From assembly GCA_934572535.1 (NCBI GenBank), contig CAKTLJ010000034.1:1-11912 (forward strand): DNA of 11,912 nucleotides. Direction: 5' to 3'. How positions within the stretch are numbered: the first letter of the stretch is position 1; each line of letters begins with the position of its first letter. The position numbers and the translations under genes are program-made. Of the stretch, positions 1 through 5,947 are shown in pieces. This DNA is from an uncultured Eubacteriales bacterium. GTDB taxonomy: Bacteria > Bacillota > Clostridia > Oscillospirales > Oscillospiraceae. The notes beneath the pieces are model-generated. The model ran no database searches and had not been told where the DNA came from. It was given only the letters and a program-made list of their open reading frames with translations.

Positions 1-246
1 ATCACCCCCAACTATCAGATCATCGTGGGCCGCGAAAACAACACCGACACCCTGGACATCAACGTGGAAATGAGCGAGGCCATGTTCTCCGACGACATCC
101 GCTCCGTGGAACGGGTGGAGAAGAACATCGTGACCCAGCTGCGCTCCATGCTGGGCATCGGCGCCAAGGTCCACCTGGTGAACCCCAAGAGCATCGCCCG
201 CAGCGAAGGCAAGGCCGTTCGCATCATCGACAACCGGAAACTGTAA
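1..246 (+). CDS. paaK: Phenylacetate-CoA ligase, C-terminal end (partial)
   Basis: This is the 3' end of a gene that begins before the window; 81 codons are visible, ending in TAA. The translation matches the C-terminal subdomain of the PaaK-type adenylate-forming ligases, with the characteristic run GIGAKVHLVNPKSIARSEGK followed by a terminal R-I-I-D-N-R-K. By family, the enzyme activates phenylacetate or another aryl acid to its CoA thioester using ATP. In anaerobic Firmicutes this gene commonly sits next to indolepyruvate ferredoxin oxidoreductase genes and an ACT-domain gene, suggesting a role in aromatic amino-acid fermentation; only the ACT gene can be confirmed here. It lies 12 bp upstream of that gene and surely shares its transcript. 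The exact acyl substrate cannot be told from this fragment. Confidence 0.85.
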   Translation: MTPNYQIIVGRENNTDTLDINVEMSEAMFSDDIRSVERVEKNIVTQLRSMLGIGAKVHLVNPKSIARSEGKAVRIIDNRKL

Positions 247-258
247 GGAGGGACCATC

Positions 259-690
259 ATGTTAATCAAGCAGATCTCTGTTTTCGTGGAAAATGTACCC
301 GGCCAGCTCAGCGAGGTCTCCAAGATCCTGGGCGAGAGCGGCATCGACATGAGCGCCCTCTCCCTGGCGGACACCTCTGAGTTCGGCATCTTGCGCCTCA
401 TCGTCAACGACCCGGAAAAGGCCTGCAACGTCCTCCGCGACCAGAACTACATCGTGAAGCAGAACGAGGTGGTGGCCGCGGTGATCGACGACCGCCCCGG
501 CGGCCTCACCGGCGTGCTGGATGTCCTGGCGGCCGCCAAGGTCTCGGTGGAGTACATGTACGCCTTCGTGGGCAGTAAGGACGGCCACGCCGTGGTCGTC
601 ATCCGCCCCGACAACGCGGAGGCCGCGCTCAAGGCCCTGAACGACAACCACGTCTCCACCCTGGACCCCAAGAACATCTACCGTCTGTGA
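259..690 (+). CDS. Tandem ACT-domain protein
   Basis: A 143-residue protein made of two ACT domains (about residues 1-68 and 70-143) and nothing else. Each starts with a beta strand and a helix typical of ACT folds: IKQISVFVENVPGQLSEVSK in the first and EVVAAVIDDRPGGLTGVLDV in the second, with the turn glycines (PGQL, PGGL) that bind amino acids in this fold. ACT domains are small-molecule, usually amino-acid, sensors. Stand-alone tandem ACT proteins of this size regularly accompany PaaK-type ligases, and this one follows the ligase by 12 bp. The start is set by AGGAGGG about 8 bases ahead of the ATG. There is no catalytic domain, so a regulatory or binding role is inferred; the ligand is unknown. 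It is the last gene of its operon, followed by a strong terminator. Confidence 0.88.
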   Translation: MLIKQISVFVENVPGQLSEVSKILGESGIDMSALSLADTSEFGILRLIVNDPEKACNVLRDQNYIVKQNEVVAAVIDDRPGGLTGVLDVLAAAKVSVEYMYAFVGSKDGHAVVVIRPDNAEAALKALNDNHVSTLDPKNIYRL

Positions 691-760
691 TCCATCTCCC
701 TATAAGTGCCCCTTTCTCCGCCTGACTTCCCCCTTCTTCTCTTTCTTCTCCCAGGCGAAG

Positions 761-815
761 AAAAACGAGCTGCCTCAAGAAGATCATATCTGATCCCCTT
801 GAGGCAGCTCTCTTT
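761..815. terminator. Bidirectional intrinsic terminator
   Basis: A 13-bp perfect stem, GAGCTGCCTCAAG (767-779) with CTTGAGGCAGCTC (798-810), encloses an 18-base loop that itself holds a GATCA/TGATC pair. On plus it is followed by TCTTTTTCT; on minus by TTTTTCTTC (the plus-strand A run at 761-765). It lies between two converging transcription units, so it can end both the ligase/ACT operon and the metal ATPase operon. Confidence 0.92.
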
Positions 816-823
816 TTCTGTCT

Positions 824-2896
824 TTATTCCGGAAGCAGGTCGGTCATGCTGCGCATACTCACCGCCAGGGTGGAGAGATTGTGCAGCAGCGCCGAGGTGG
901 CCGGCGGCAGGACGCCCGCAACGCCCAGCGCGATGAGCATGGCGTTGAAGGAGAGAATGAAGCGGTAGTTTCGCTGGATCCGGGCCATGAGGGCCACGGA
1001 CAGCTGACGAAGGGTGACCAGGGTGAAGAGGTCCTCCGCCGCCAGGGTGATGTCCGCCACCTCCCGCGCGATGGCGGCGCCGCTGCCGATGGCGATGCCT
1101 GCATCGGCTTCCGACAGGGCGGGAGAATCGTTGACTCCGTCGCCGATCATGATGACCTTGCGGCCAGCCGCGTGTTCCCGGCGGACAAAGTTGGCCTTGT
1201 CCTCGGGCAGGACCTCCGCATAGTACTCGTCCATGCCCACGGCGGCCGCCACCGCCCGGGCGGTCTTCTCGTTGTCCCCCGTCATCATGACCACCCGCCG
1301 GAAGCCCATCTGGTGGAGGGTGGAGACCACTTGGGCCGCCTCCTCCCGCAAGGGGTCCTCGATGCAGATGACCGCGGACAGCACGCCGCCTATGGCCAGG
1401 TAGAGGTGGGAATACTGGTCGGGCAGGTTCTCAAAGAGTGCCTCCTCCCCGGCGGGGATGACGCATCCCTCGTCCTGGAAGACGAAGTGGTAGCTGCCGA
1501 TGACCACCTTCTCCCCGTCCACGGTGCTGGAAATACCATGGGCCACCACATACTCCACCCTGGAGTGGCGCTCCTCGTGCTGCAAGTCGCGCGCCTTGGC
1601 CTCGGCCACCACGGCGTTGGCGATGGAGTGGGGATAGTGCTCCTCCAGGCAGGCCGCCAGGCGGAGCATTTCTTGCGGGTCCTGACCGCCAAAGGGGATC
1701 ACCTGGGCCACGGTGGGGCAGGCGTGGGTCAGGGTTCCGGTCTTGTCGAAGACGATGGTGTCCGCCTCGGCCACCGCCTCCAGGAACTTGCCGCCCTTCA
1801 CGGCGATCTGACGGTTTCTGCCCTCCCGCATGGCCGAGAGGACCGCGATGGGCATGGCCAGCTTCAAGGCGCAGGAGAAGTCCACCATGAGGATGGACAG
1901 GGCCCGGGTGGCGTTGCGGGTGATGAGATAGGTCAGGACGGTCCCCCCGAGGCTGTAGGGCACCAGCCGGTCGGCCAGATGGGAGGCCTTGCCTTCCGCC
2001 GAAGATTTGAGCTTTTCCGAGGCCTCGATCATCTTTACGATGCGGTCATACCGGCCGCTGCCGGAGCGCTTGCTGACGTGGATCACACAGGCGCCTTCCT
2101 CCACCACGGTACCGGCATAGACATAGCTGTCCGCCTCCTTGTGGACGGGCAGGGACTCGCCGGTCATGGAGGCCTGGTTCACCATGGCCTCTCCGCTGAG
2201 GACCTTGCCGTCCAGGGGGATCATGCTGCCGGTGCGGACCACCACGCAGTCCCCCACCTGGACCCGCTCCAGAGGGACGGAGACCTCCTGCTGGCCCACC
2301 TTCAACCAGACGCTGTCGATGTTCAGGGACATGGTGCGGGCCAGATCGTCCACCGTCTTCTTACGGGTCCACTCCTCCAGGATCTCGCCCATCTTCAGCA
2401 GAAACATGATGGAGCTGGCCGTCTCGAAGTCCCGGCGGAGGACCGACACCGTGATCGCGGCCGCGTCCAGCACGGCCACCTCGAGCTTGCCCCGGCGCAG
2501 GCAGTCCAGGCCCTTTTTCAGATACCCGGCGGTCTTGACGGCGGATATGAGCGCCCGCAGGGGCAGGGGGAAGAAGGCCTTTCGGATGAAGCGCATGAGC
2601 ACCGTCATCACCAGCTGGTCCTCATACTCCCGGTTCAGGGCCCGGCCCGTGTGTTCCGGGACGAGATCCTTTGCCGCCTCATAGCGAAAGGCCCCCAGGG
2701 CGGCCAGCACGGGCTCACGCGGCCCGGTGAAGGTGATGACTGCGTCGCAGGTGCGGTCGTAGACCTTCACGTCAGAGACGCCCTCCACCCGCCGCAGGAA
2801 ATACTCCACCCGGTCCGCTTGGTCCAGGGTCATCCGATTTTGCAGCAGGCGGACCCGGAGCCGCCCCCTGCTCTCATGGAGAATGGTACATTTCAT
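824..2896 (-). CDS. P1B-type metal-transporting ATPase lacking the CPC motif
   Basis: A 690-residue P-type ATPase. Visible core motifs are TGES (245-248, actuator), DKTGTLTH (phosphorylation Asp 384) and GDGVNDSPAL (585-594), so it is catalytically complete. It groups with heavy-metal (P1B) ATPases by its short length, N-terminal HMA-like fold (about 1-65, without a GMxCxxC metal site) and C-terminal HNLSTLAV. Two signature positions are altered: the transmembrane metal motif reads DFSCALKLAMP (339-349) where copper and zinc pumps have CPCALGLATP, and the nucleotide-domain HP reads PHS (EEHYPHSIANAV). This resembles the CtpC-like class rather than CopA or CadA; the metal is not predictable. 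I start at the ATG at 2896 because GGAGG (2902-2906) sits 5 bases ahead; a TTG/ATG 15 bases upstream would lie in that site. It is the last gene of a four-gene operon, behind a PacL-like protein and a terminator-like palindrome. Confidence 0.9.
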   Translation of the reverse strand: MKCTILHESRGRLRVRLLQNRMTLDQADRVEYFLRRVEGVSDVKVYDRTCDAVITFTGPREPVLAALGAFRYEAAKDLVPEHTGRALNREYEDQLVMTVLMRFIRKAFFPLPLRALISAVKTAGYLKKGLDCLRRGKLEVAVLDAAAITVSVLRRDFETASSIMFLLKMGEILEEWTRKKTVDDLARTMSLNIDSVWLKVGQQEVSVPLERVQVGDCVVVRTGSMIPLDGKVLSGEAMVNQASMTGESLPVHKEADSYVYAGTVVEEGACVIHVSKRSGSGRYDRIVKMIEASEKLKSSAEGKASHLADRLVPYSLGGTVLTYLITRNATRALSILMVDFSCALKLAMPIAVLSAMREGRNRQIAVKGGKFLEAVAEADTIVFDKTGTLTHACPTVAQVIPFGGQDPQEMLRLAACLEEHYPHSIANAVVAEAKARDLQHEERHSRVEYVVAHGISSTVDGEKVVIGSYHFVFQDEGCVIPAGEEALFENLPDQYSHLYLAIGGVLSAVICIEDPLREEAAQVVSTLHQMGFRRVVMMTGDNEKTARAVAAAVGMDEYYAEVLPEDKANFVRREHAAGRKVIMIGDGVNDSPALSEADAGIAIGSGAAIAREVADITLAAEDLFTLVTLRQLSVALMARIQRNYRFILSFNAMLIALGVAGVLPPATSALLHNLSTLAVSMRSMTDLLPE

Positions 2897-2909
2897 AGTG
2901 ACCTCCATC

Positions 2910-2938
2910 AAAAACGGAGAGGATGCGCATCCTCTCCG
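2910..2938 (-). terminator. Terminator-like perfect palindrome inside the metal operon
   Basis: A 24-bp perfect palindrome without a spacer (arms CGGAGAGGATGC at 2915-2926 and GCATCCTCTCCG at 2927-2938) is followed on minus by TTTTT (2910-2914) and then at once by the ribosome binding site of the ATPase gene. It starts 12 bases past the stop of the PacL-like gene. It has the form of an intrinsic terminator, but the ATPase has no visible promoter of its own behind it, so partial termination or mRNA processing that sets the ratio of the two proteins is the likely role. Confidence 0.75.
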
Positions 2939-2950
2939 CCTTCGTTGCTC

Positions 2951-3235
2951 TTAAGAAATCGTGTCCTCGCAGGCAGCTTCCGCCGCGTCGGGAATGATCG
3001 TCTCCTCTGCCTGGATGCGCTCTTCGTTGATCAGCTTGGCGTCTGCAAGGATATCTCCCGCGTTTTCCTTCACGTTGGTCACCGTGGTCATCACACACTC
3101 CTTGGCCCGCAGGACCGCGGCGGTGGTGTGTGTATAGACCTTCTTGGCGTCCTTGCCGCCGAGGACCTTCAGGCCAGCCGTCCCAAAGAGCAGACCGCCG
3201 GCAAACAGGGCCACTCTATTCCAGTTGATTTCCAT
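2951..3235 (-). CDS. PacL/DUF6110-like single-TM protein, ATPase partner
   Basis: A 94-residue protein with one N-terminal membrane segment (about residues 7-26, VALFAGGLLFGTAGLKVLGG, rich in glycine) and a charged, helical cytosolic part, including KKVYTHTTAAVLRAKECVM and DILADAKLINEERIQAEE. The tail is acidic with a single cysteine (AACEDTIS). I recognise it as a DUF6110-type protein. The layout (one TM, an A-rich helix with an LRxKE-like run, short metal-ligand-like tail) recalls the mycobacterial DUF1490 PacL proteins, which assist CtpC-family zinc pumps; that link is inference. The start is fixed by GGAGG (3246-3250) joined directly to the stop of the preceding microprotein gene (TAAGGAGG), so the two are translated in series. 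The stop lies 54 bp before the ATPase start. A role as membrane metal chaperone or scaffold for the ATPase is likely. Confidence 0.8.
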   Translation of the reverse strand: MEINWNRVALFAGGLLFGTAGLKVLGGKDAKKVYTHTTAAVLRAKECVMTTVTNVKENAGDILADAKLINEERIQAEETIIPDAAEAACEDTIS

Positions 3236-3250
3236 CTATCATGCGCCTCC

Positions 3251-3331
3251 TTACGTTCTTTCGTATCCGGTCACGATGGTAAGCAAAAAGAATGCCACCG
3301 TAAGCCATGCGAACAGCTTATGTTTTTTCAT
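3251..3331 (-). CDS. 26-residue membrane microprotein
   Basis: A short open reading frame encodes MKKHKLFAWLTVAFFLLTIV followed by TGYERT. It has three positive residues at the start, about 17 hydrophobic residues, and a short polar end, the layout of a single-pass membrane peptide. Evidence that it is real: ATG with GGAGAGG 11 bases upstream; its TAA abuts the ribosome binding site of the next gene, 15 bases before that gene's ATG; it starts 25 bp after the AraC-type gene; and the hydrophobic pattern fits a TM helix. I do not recognise a named family with certainty, although tiny TM proteins of this form occur in clostridial genomes. Its place in the operon suggests it binds or tunes the ATPase or the PacL-like protein. 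No biochemical function can be given. Confidence 0.65.
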   Translation of the reverse strand: MKKHKLFAWLTVAFFLLTIVTGYERT

Positions 3332-3356
3332 CGTTTCACCAGCCTCTCCGCTTAGT

Positions 3357-3776
3357 CTACTTATTATACTGGATATCCCCTGGATTTTCCGCTCCATTTG
3401 GGCAGAATGCGTCCATTTTTTCAGCAGGTGACTCCCCCTGCTTCTGTCTGCGATACTGGGCGGGAGAGACGCCCATGACGCTGCGGAAGACCTGGGCAAA
3501 CTTGCTGCCGTTCTCGTAGCCCACAGCGCCCGCGACCTCCAGCACGCTCCAATCCCTCTCCCGCAGGAGACGCGCTGCCGCCAGCATCTTCTGACGGCGG
3601 ACATAGGCATAGAGAGAGGTGCCGTAGTGGGCCCGAAAGCTGGTTTTCAGGCGAGTCTGGCTGACCGCAAACAGGTCTGCCAGCTCCGCCGTGGTAAAGC
3701 GCTGGTCCATATGCTCCAGCAGATACTGGCACACTTGCCGCGCCAGCTTTTCTTCCCCTGTGCTCTTGCGGTCCAT
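3357..3776 (-). CDS. Stand-alone AraC/XylS-type DNA-binding regulator
   Basis: A 139-residue protein that is nearly all AraC-type DNA-binding domain: first helix-turn-helix at about 28-49 (FTTAELADLFAVSQTRLKTS), second at about 77-98, and the family signature GYENGSKFAQVFRSVMGVSP (86-105) followed by AQYRRQK. There is no cupin or other sensor domain, so either it answers to a partner or its cellular level is the signal. The start is taken at the ATG at 3776, with AAAGGA 8 bases upstream. An in-frame GTG at 3833 would lie inside the promoter-proximal palindrome and lacks a good ribosome site. It is the first gene of the metal operon, followed by the microprotein gene after 25 bp. It may activate this operon or other metal genes. 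A short Cys-containing tail (DAFCPNGAEN) follows the DNA-binding domain. Confidence 0.85.
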   Translation of the reverse strand: MDRKSTGEEKLARQVCQYLLEHMDQRFTTAELADLFAVSQTRLKTSFRAHYGTSLYAYVRRQKMLAAARLLRERDWSVLEVAGAVGYENGSKFAQVFRSVMGVSPAQYRRQKQGESPAEKMDAFCPNGAENPGDIQYNK

Positions 3777-3824
3777 GGCAACGGTCCTTTCCCTTTCTCT
3801 GACATGGGGCAGCATCTTTCCGAA

Positions 3825-3842
3825 GGTTAGCACAAGCTAACC
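3825..3842. promoter_or_regulatory. Palindromic operator 1 of metal operon
   Basis: GGTTAGC-ACAA-GCTAACC is a perfect inverted repeat with 7-bp arms. It shares the core GTTAG-N6-CTAAC with a second site 42 bp away. It lies in the leader of the AraC-type gene, about 44-61 bases after the predicted transcription start. The TTAGC/GCTAA symmetry is like sites of DtxR-family iron or manganese repressors; the binding protein is not known. Confidence 0.65.
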
Positions 3843-3866
3843 TATGCGCCAGAAAAGAGCCGCCAC

Positions 3867-3884
3867 GGTTAGAGGCAGCTAACT
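3867..3884. promoter_or_regulatory. Palindromic operator 2 of metal operon
   Basis: GGTTAG-AGGCA-GCTAAC(T) carries the same GTTAG-N6-CTAAC core as operator 1. It begins within about two bases of the predicted transcription start of the metal operon, a position where a bound dimer would block the polymerase. Its left arm in the minus reading is complete (AGTTAGC) and the right arm has one mismatch (TCTAACC). Confidence 0.65.
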
Positions 3885-3892
3885 TTTGGATT

Positions 3893-3921
3893 ATTATAGC
3901 AACGCAGACCAGAAATGTCAA
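3893..3921 (-). promoter_or_regulatory. Consensus vegetative promoter of metal operon
   Basis: On minus, TTGACA (3916-3921), a 17-base spacer, then TATAAT (3893-3898): a perfect match to the housekeeping sigma consensus at the ideal spacing. The start of transcription should be near 3886, giving a leader of about 110 bases before the AraC-type gene. So strong a promoter with operators just downstream implies regulation by repression. Confidence 0.88.
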
Positions 3922-3945
3922 TGGGAAATCAAGACTCTCTTCGCC

Positions 3946-3990
3946 AAAAAGACAGAAAACCGGGCGTTTCGGTTCTCCGAAACGCCCGGT
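3946..3990 (-). terminator. Intrinsic terminator of rpsB-tsf operon
   Basis: A 14-bp perfect stem, ACCGGGCGTTTCGG (3959-3972) with CCGAAACGCCCGGT (3977-3990) and a 4-base loop, starts 29 bases past the tsf stop. On minus it is followed by TTTTCTGTCTTTTT. It separates the translation operon from the metal operon promoter, which begins 25 bases further on. Confidence 0.93.
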
Positions 3991-4019
3991 CGTATGATCC
4001 TGATGCCTCCGGGGGCAAA

Positions 4020-4949
4020 TTATGCCTGGCCCAGCTGCTTTGCGATCTCTTCCGCGAAGTTCTCCTGCTTCTTCTCCAGGCCCTCGCCGCGCTCGTAACG
4101 ATGGAAGCCCTTGACCTCGATGGTGCCGCCCAGTTCCTTGGCAACGGCAGCCACGTGCTTCTCCACGGAGGTCTTGTTCTCCTTCACGAAGGCCTGCTGC
4201 ATCAGGCAGTTCTCCTCGTAGAACTTGCCCAGCTTGCCCATGACGATGCCTTCCTTGACCTTCTCGGGCTTGGCAGCCATCTTGGGGTCGTTGGCCAGCT
4301 GCGCCAGCTGGATCTCCTTCTCCTTGTCCAGGGTCTCCTGGCTGACGGCGGACTTATCCAGGAAGGAGGGGTTCATTGCGGCAATCTGCATGGCAATGTC
4401 TTTGCCCAGCTCGATCACGGTCTCGCTCTCCTCCAGGCCAGCGGAAACGCTCATGTTCAGCAGGACGCCGATGCGGCCGCCCATGTGGTTGTAGGCAACG
4501 GAGACGCCTTCCATGTAACGCTCGAAGCGGCGGATCTTGATGTTCTCGCCGATGGTCAGGACCATGTCCTGCTGAGCCTGCTCCACGGTCATGCCGGTCT
4601 TGCGATAGGGCAGGGTCATCAGGGTCTCCATGTCGGAGGGGCCCCACTTGGCCACCACGTAGCAGACGTTCTTCACGAAGTCCAGGAACTTCTCGTTCTT
4701 GGCCACGAAGTCGGTCTCCGCGTTGACTTCCACCAGAGCAGCGCCGTCGGCGAAGACCTCAGCGTAGGCAACGCCTTCCGCGGCGATACGGCCAGCCTTC
4801 TTCTGTGCGGCGGCCAGGCCCTTCTCGCGCAGGAACTCAACAGCCTTGTCCATATCGCCGTCGGTCTCAGCCAGAGCCTTCTTGCAGTCCAGCATACCAA
4901 CGCCGGTCATTTCACGCAGTGCCTTAACATCAGCAGCAGTAAATGCCAT
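4020..4949 (-). CDS. tsf: Translation elongation factor Ts
   Basis: EF-Ts, 309 residues, the guanine-nucleotide exchange factor that releases GDP from EF-Tu in the cytoplasm. The N-terminal UBA-like domain is clear (ADVKALREMTGVGMLDCKKA, residues 6-25, then LAETDGDMDKAVEFLREKG), and the EF-Tu-contacting signature TDFVAKN is at 79-85. The length fits the full-length two-subdomain form common in Firmicutes. I start at the ATG at 4949 because GGAGG lies about 8 bases upstream; the longer in-frame reading to 4997 would run into the intergenic hairpin and has no family similarity. It follows rpsB by 85 bp, the standard bacterial order, and ends before a strong terminator. Confidence 0.98.
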   Translation of the reverse strand: MAFTAADVKALREMTGVGMLDCKKALAETDGDMDKAVEFLREKGLAAAQKKAGRIAAEGVAYAEVFADGAALVEVNAETDFVAKNEKFLDFVKNVCYVVAKWGPSDMETLMTLPYRKTGMTVEQAQQDMVLTIGENIKIRRFERYMEGVSVAYNHMGGRIGVLLNMSVSAGLEESETVIELGKDIAMQIAAMNPSFLDKSAVSQETLDKEKEIQLAQLANDPKMAAKPEKVKEGIVMGKLGKFYEENCLMQQAFVKENKTSVEKHVAAVAKELGGTIEVKGFHRYERGEGLEKKQENFAEEIAKQLGQA

Positions 4950-4989
4950 GATAAAAACCTCCAATTTAAGTATTTTTAGAATATCCGAA

Positions 4990-5020
4990 GCAAGCACCCG
5001 CCGGATGCGCGGGTACTTGC
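4990..5020 (-). other. Hairpin in rpsB-tsf intergenic space
   Basis: GCAAGCACCCG (4990-5000) and CGGGTACTTGC (5010-5020) pair with a single non-Watson-Crick position, a G-U wobble in the minus transcript. The T run (TTTTTTT, plus A run near 5022-5028) is before the stem in the direction of transcription, not after it, so it is not a terminator. Possible roles are RNA processing or separate control of tsf. Confidence 0.55.
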
Positions 5021-5034
5021 CAAAAAAAGACGAA

Positions 5035-5754
5035 TTAAGCCTCGGCTTCCTCTGCCTTCTCCGCAGCGTCCGCGCCCTGCTTGCCTTCCTGGATGGCGTT
5101 GGCCATGACGGAAGAGATCAGACGAATCGCACGAATTGCGTCGTCGTTGCCGGGGATGACGTAGTCGATCTCGTCGGGGTCGCAGTTGGTATCGACGATC
5201 GCCACGATGGGGATGTTCAGCTTGCGGGCCTCGTTGATGGCGTTGCGCTCCTTGCGGGGGTCAACGACGAACAGAGCGCCGGGCAGACGCTTCATGTCGA
5301 CCACGCCGCCGAGGTACTTCTCCAGCTTGGCGATCTCGCCCATGTGCTTCATGACTTCCTTCTTGGGCAGCATGTCGAAGGTGCCGTCCTCCTGCATCTT
5401 CTTCAGCTGGTTCAGACGGTCCACACGGCCGCGCATGGTCTTGAAGTTGGTCAGCATACCGCCCAGCCAACGAGCGTTGACATAGAACATGCCGCAGCGC
5501 TGTGCTTCCTCGCGGATCGCGTCCTGGGCCTGCTTCTTGGTGCCCACGAACAGCAGGCTCTGGCCGTTCTCGGAGAGCTGCTTCACGAAGTTGTAAGCCT
5601 CCTCCAGCTTCTTCACGGTCTTCTGCAGGTCAACGATGTAGATACCGTTGCGCTCGGTGTAAATGTAGGTTGCCATCTTGGGGTTCCAGCGGCGGGTCTG
5701 GTGACCGAAGTGCACGCCTGCCTCCAGAAGCTGCTTCATAGATACGACTGCCAT
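5035..5754 (-). CDS. rpsB: 30S ribosomal protein S2
   Basis: Ribosomal protein S2, 239 residues, near the usual bacterial length. The hallmark N-terminus [20 protein letters not shown], the following WNPKM and [17 protein letters not shown], and the later [14 protein letters not shown] and [12 protein letters not shown] are all present. The C-terminus ends in an acidic, Ala-rich tail ([13 protein letters not shown] reading out of GKQGA). The start is the ATG at 5754, with GGAGG 8 bases upstream; the longer in-frame reading to 5829 is leader. It heads the rpsB-tsf operon, behind a promoter 114-142 bases upstream. Confidence 0.98.
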   Translation of the reverse strand: MAVVSMKQLLEAGVHFGHQTRRWNPKMATYIYTERNGIYIVDLQKTVKKLEEAYNFVKQLSENGQSLLFVGTKKQAQDAIREEAQRCGMFYVNARWLGGMLTNFKTMRGRVDRLNQLKKMQEDGTFDMLPKKEVMKHMGEIAKLEKYLGGVVDMKRLPGALFVVDPRKERNAINEARKLNIPIVAIVDTNCDPDEIDYVIPGNDDAIRAIRLISSVMANAIQEGKQGADAAEKAEEAEA

Positions 5755-5867
5755 AGTTTTGTTCCTCCTGATTATTTTAGTTGTTACCTCCGGGGACCTC
5801 ATTCTCACGGCCAACCTGGCAGCAGGCACACGGCCGTTCGTCCGAACCCCGTACGGAATCGCTCAAT

Positions 5868-5896
5868 ATTTTAGCACAGGATCTTCCGGATTGCAA
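5868..5896 (-). promoter_or_regulatory. Promoter of rpsB-tsf operon
   Basis: On minus, TTGCAA (5891-5896), 17 bases, then TAAAAT (5868-5873), with TGTGC just ahead of the -10 box. Each hexamer has one mismatch to consensus. The start of transcription should be near 5861, giving a leader of about 105 bases. S2 operons are often autoregulated through the leader, but I cannot point to a defined S2-binding fold here. Confidence 0.72.
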
Positions 5897-5947
5897 GCAC
5901 AATTTGCCCATATTACCCTGTTTTTTCGTTTTTTCCTGGCAGACCTG

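Noticed and set aside
881..3355. 824-codon open frame on plus opposite the ATPase gene
   Set aside because: It is the antisense of a well-supported P-type ATPase, shows a His/Gly/Asp/Leu-rich shadow composition and has no domain.
3777..3833. N-terminal extension of the AraC-type protein to a GTG at 3833
   Set aside because: The GTG lies in the perfect operator palindrome and has no good ribosome site; the ATG at 3776 has AAAGGA at proper spacing.
3825..3842. RNA hairpin or riboswitch in the metal operon leader
   Set aside because: The palindrome could fold in RNA, but the same half-sites recur 42 bp away, and there is no aptamer-like structure, so DNA operators explain it better.
3915..4979. 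354-codon open frame on plus opposite tsf
   Set aside because: Antisense of EF-Ts; starts within the metal operon promoter and has no family features.
5898..5947. Terminator after sigG
   Set aside because: The A-rich stretch after the sigG stop has no stem and, on minus, no T run, so no terminator can be claimed.
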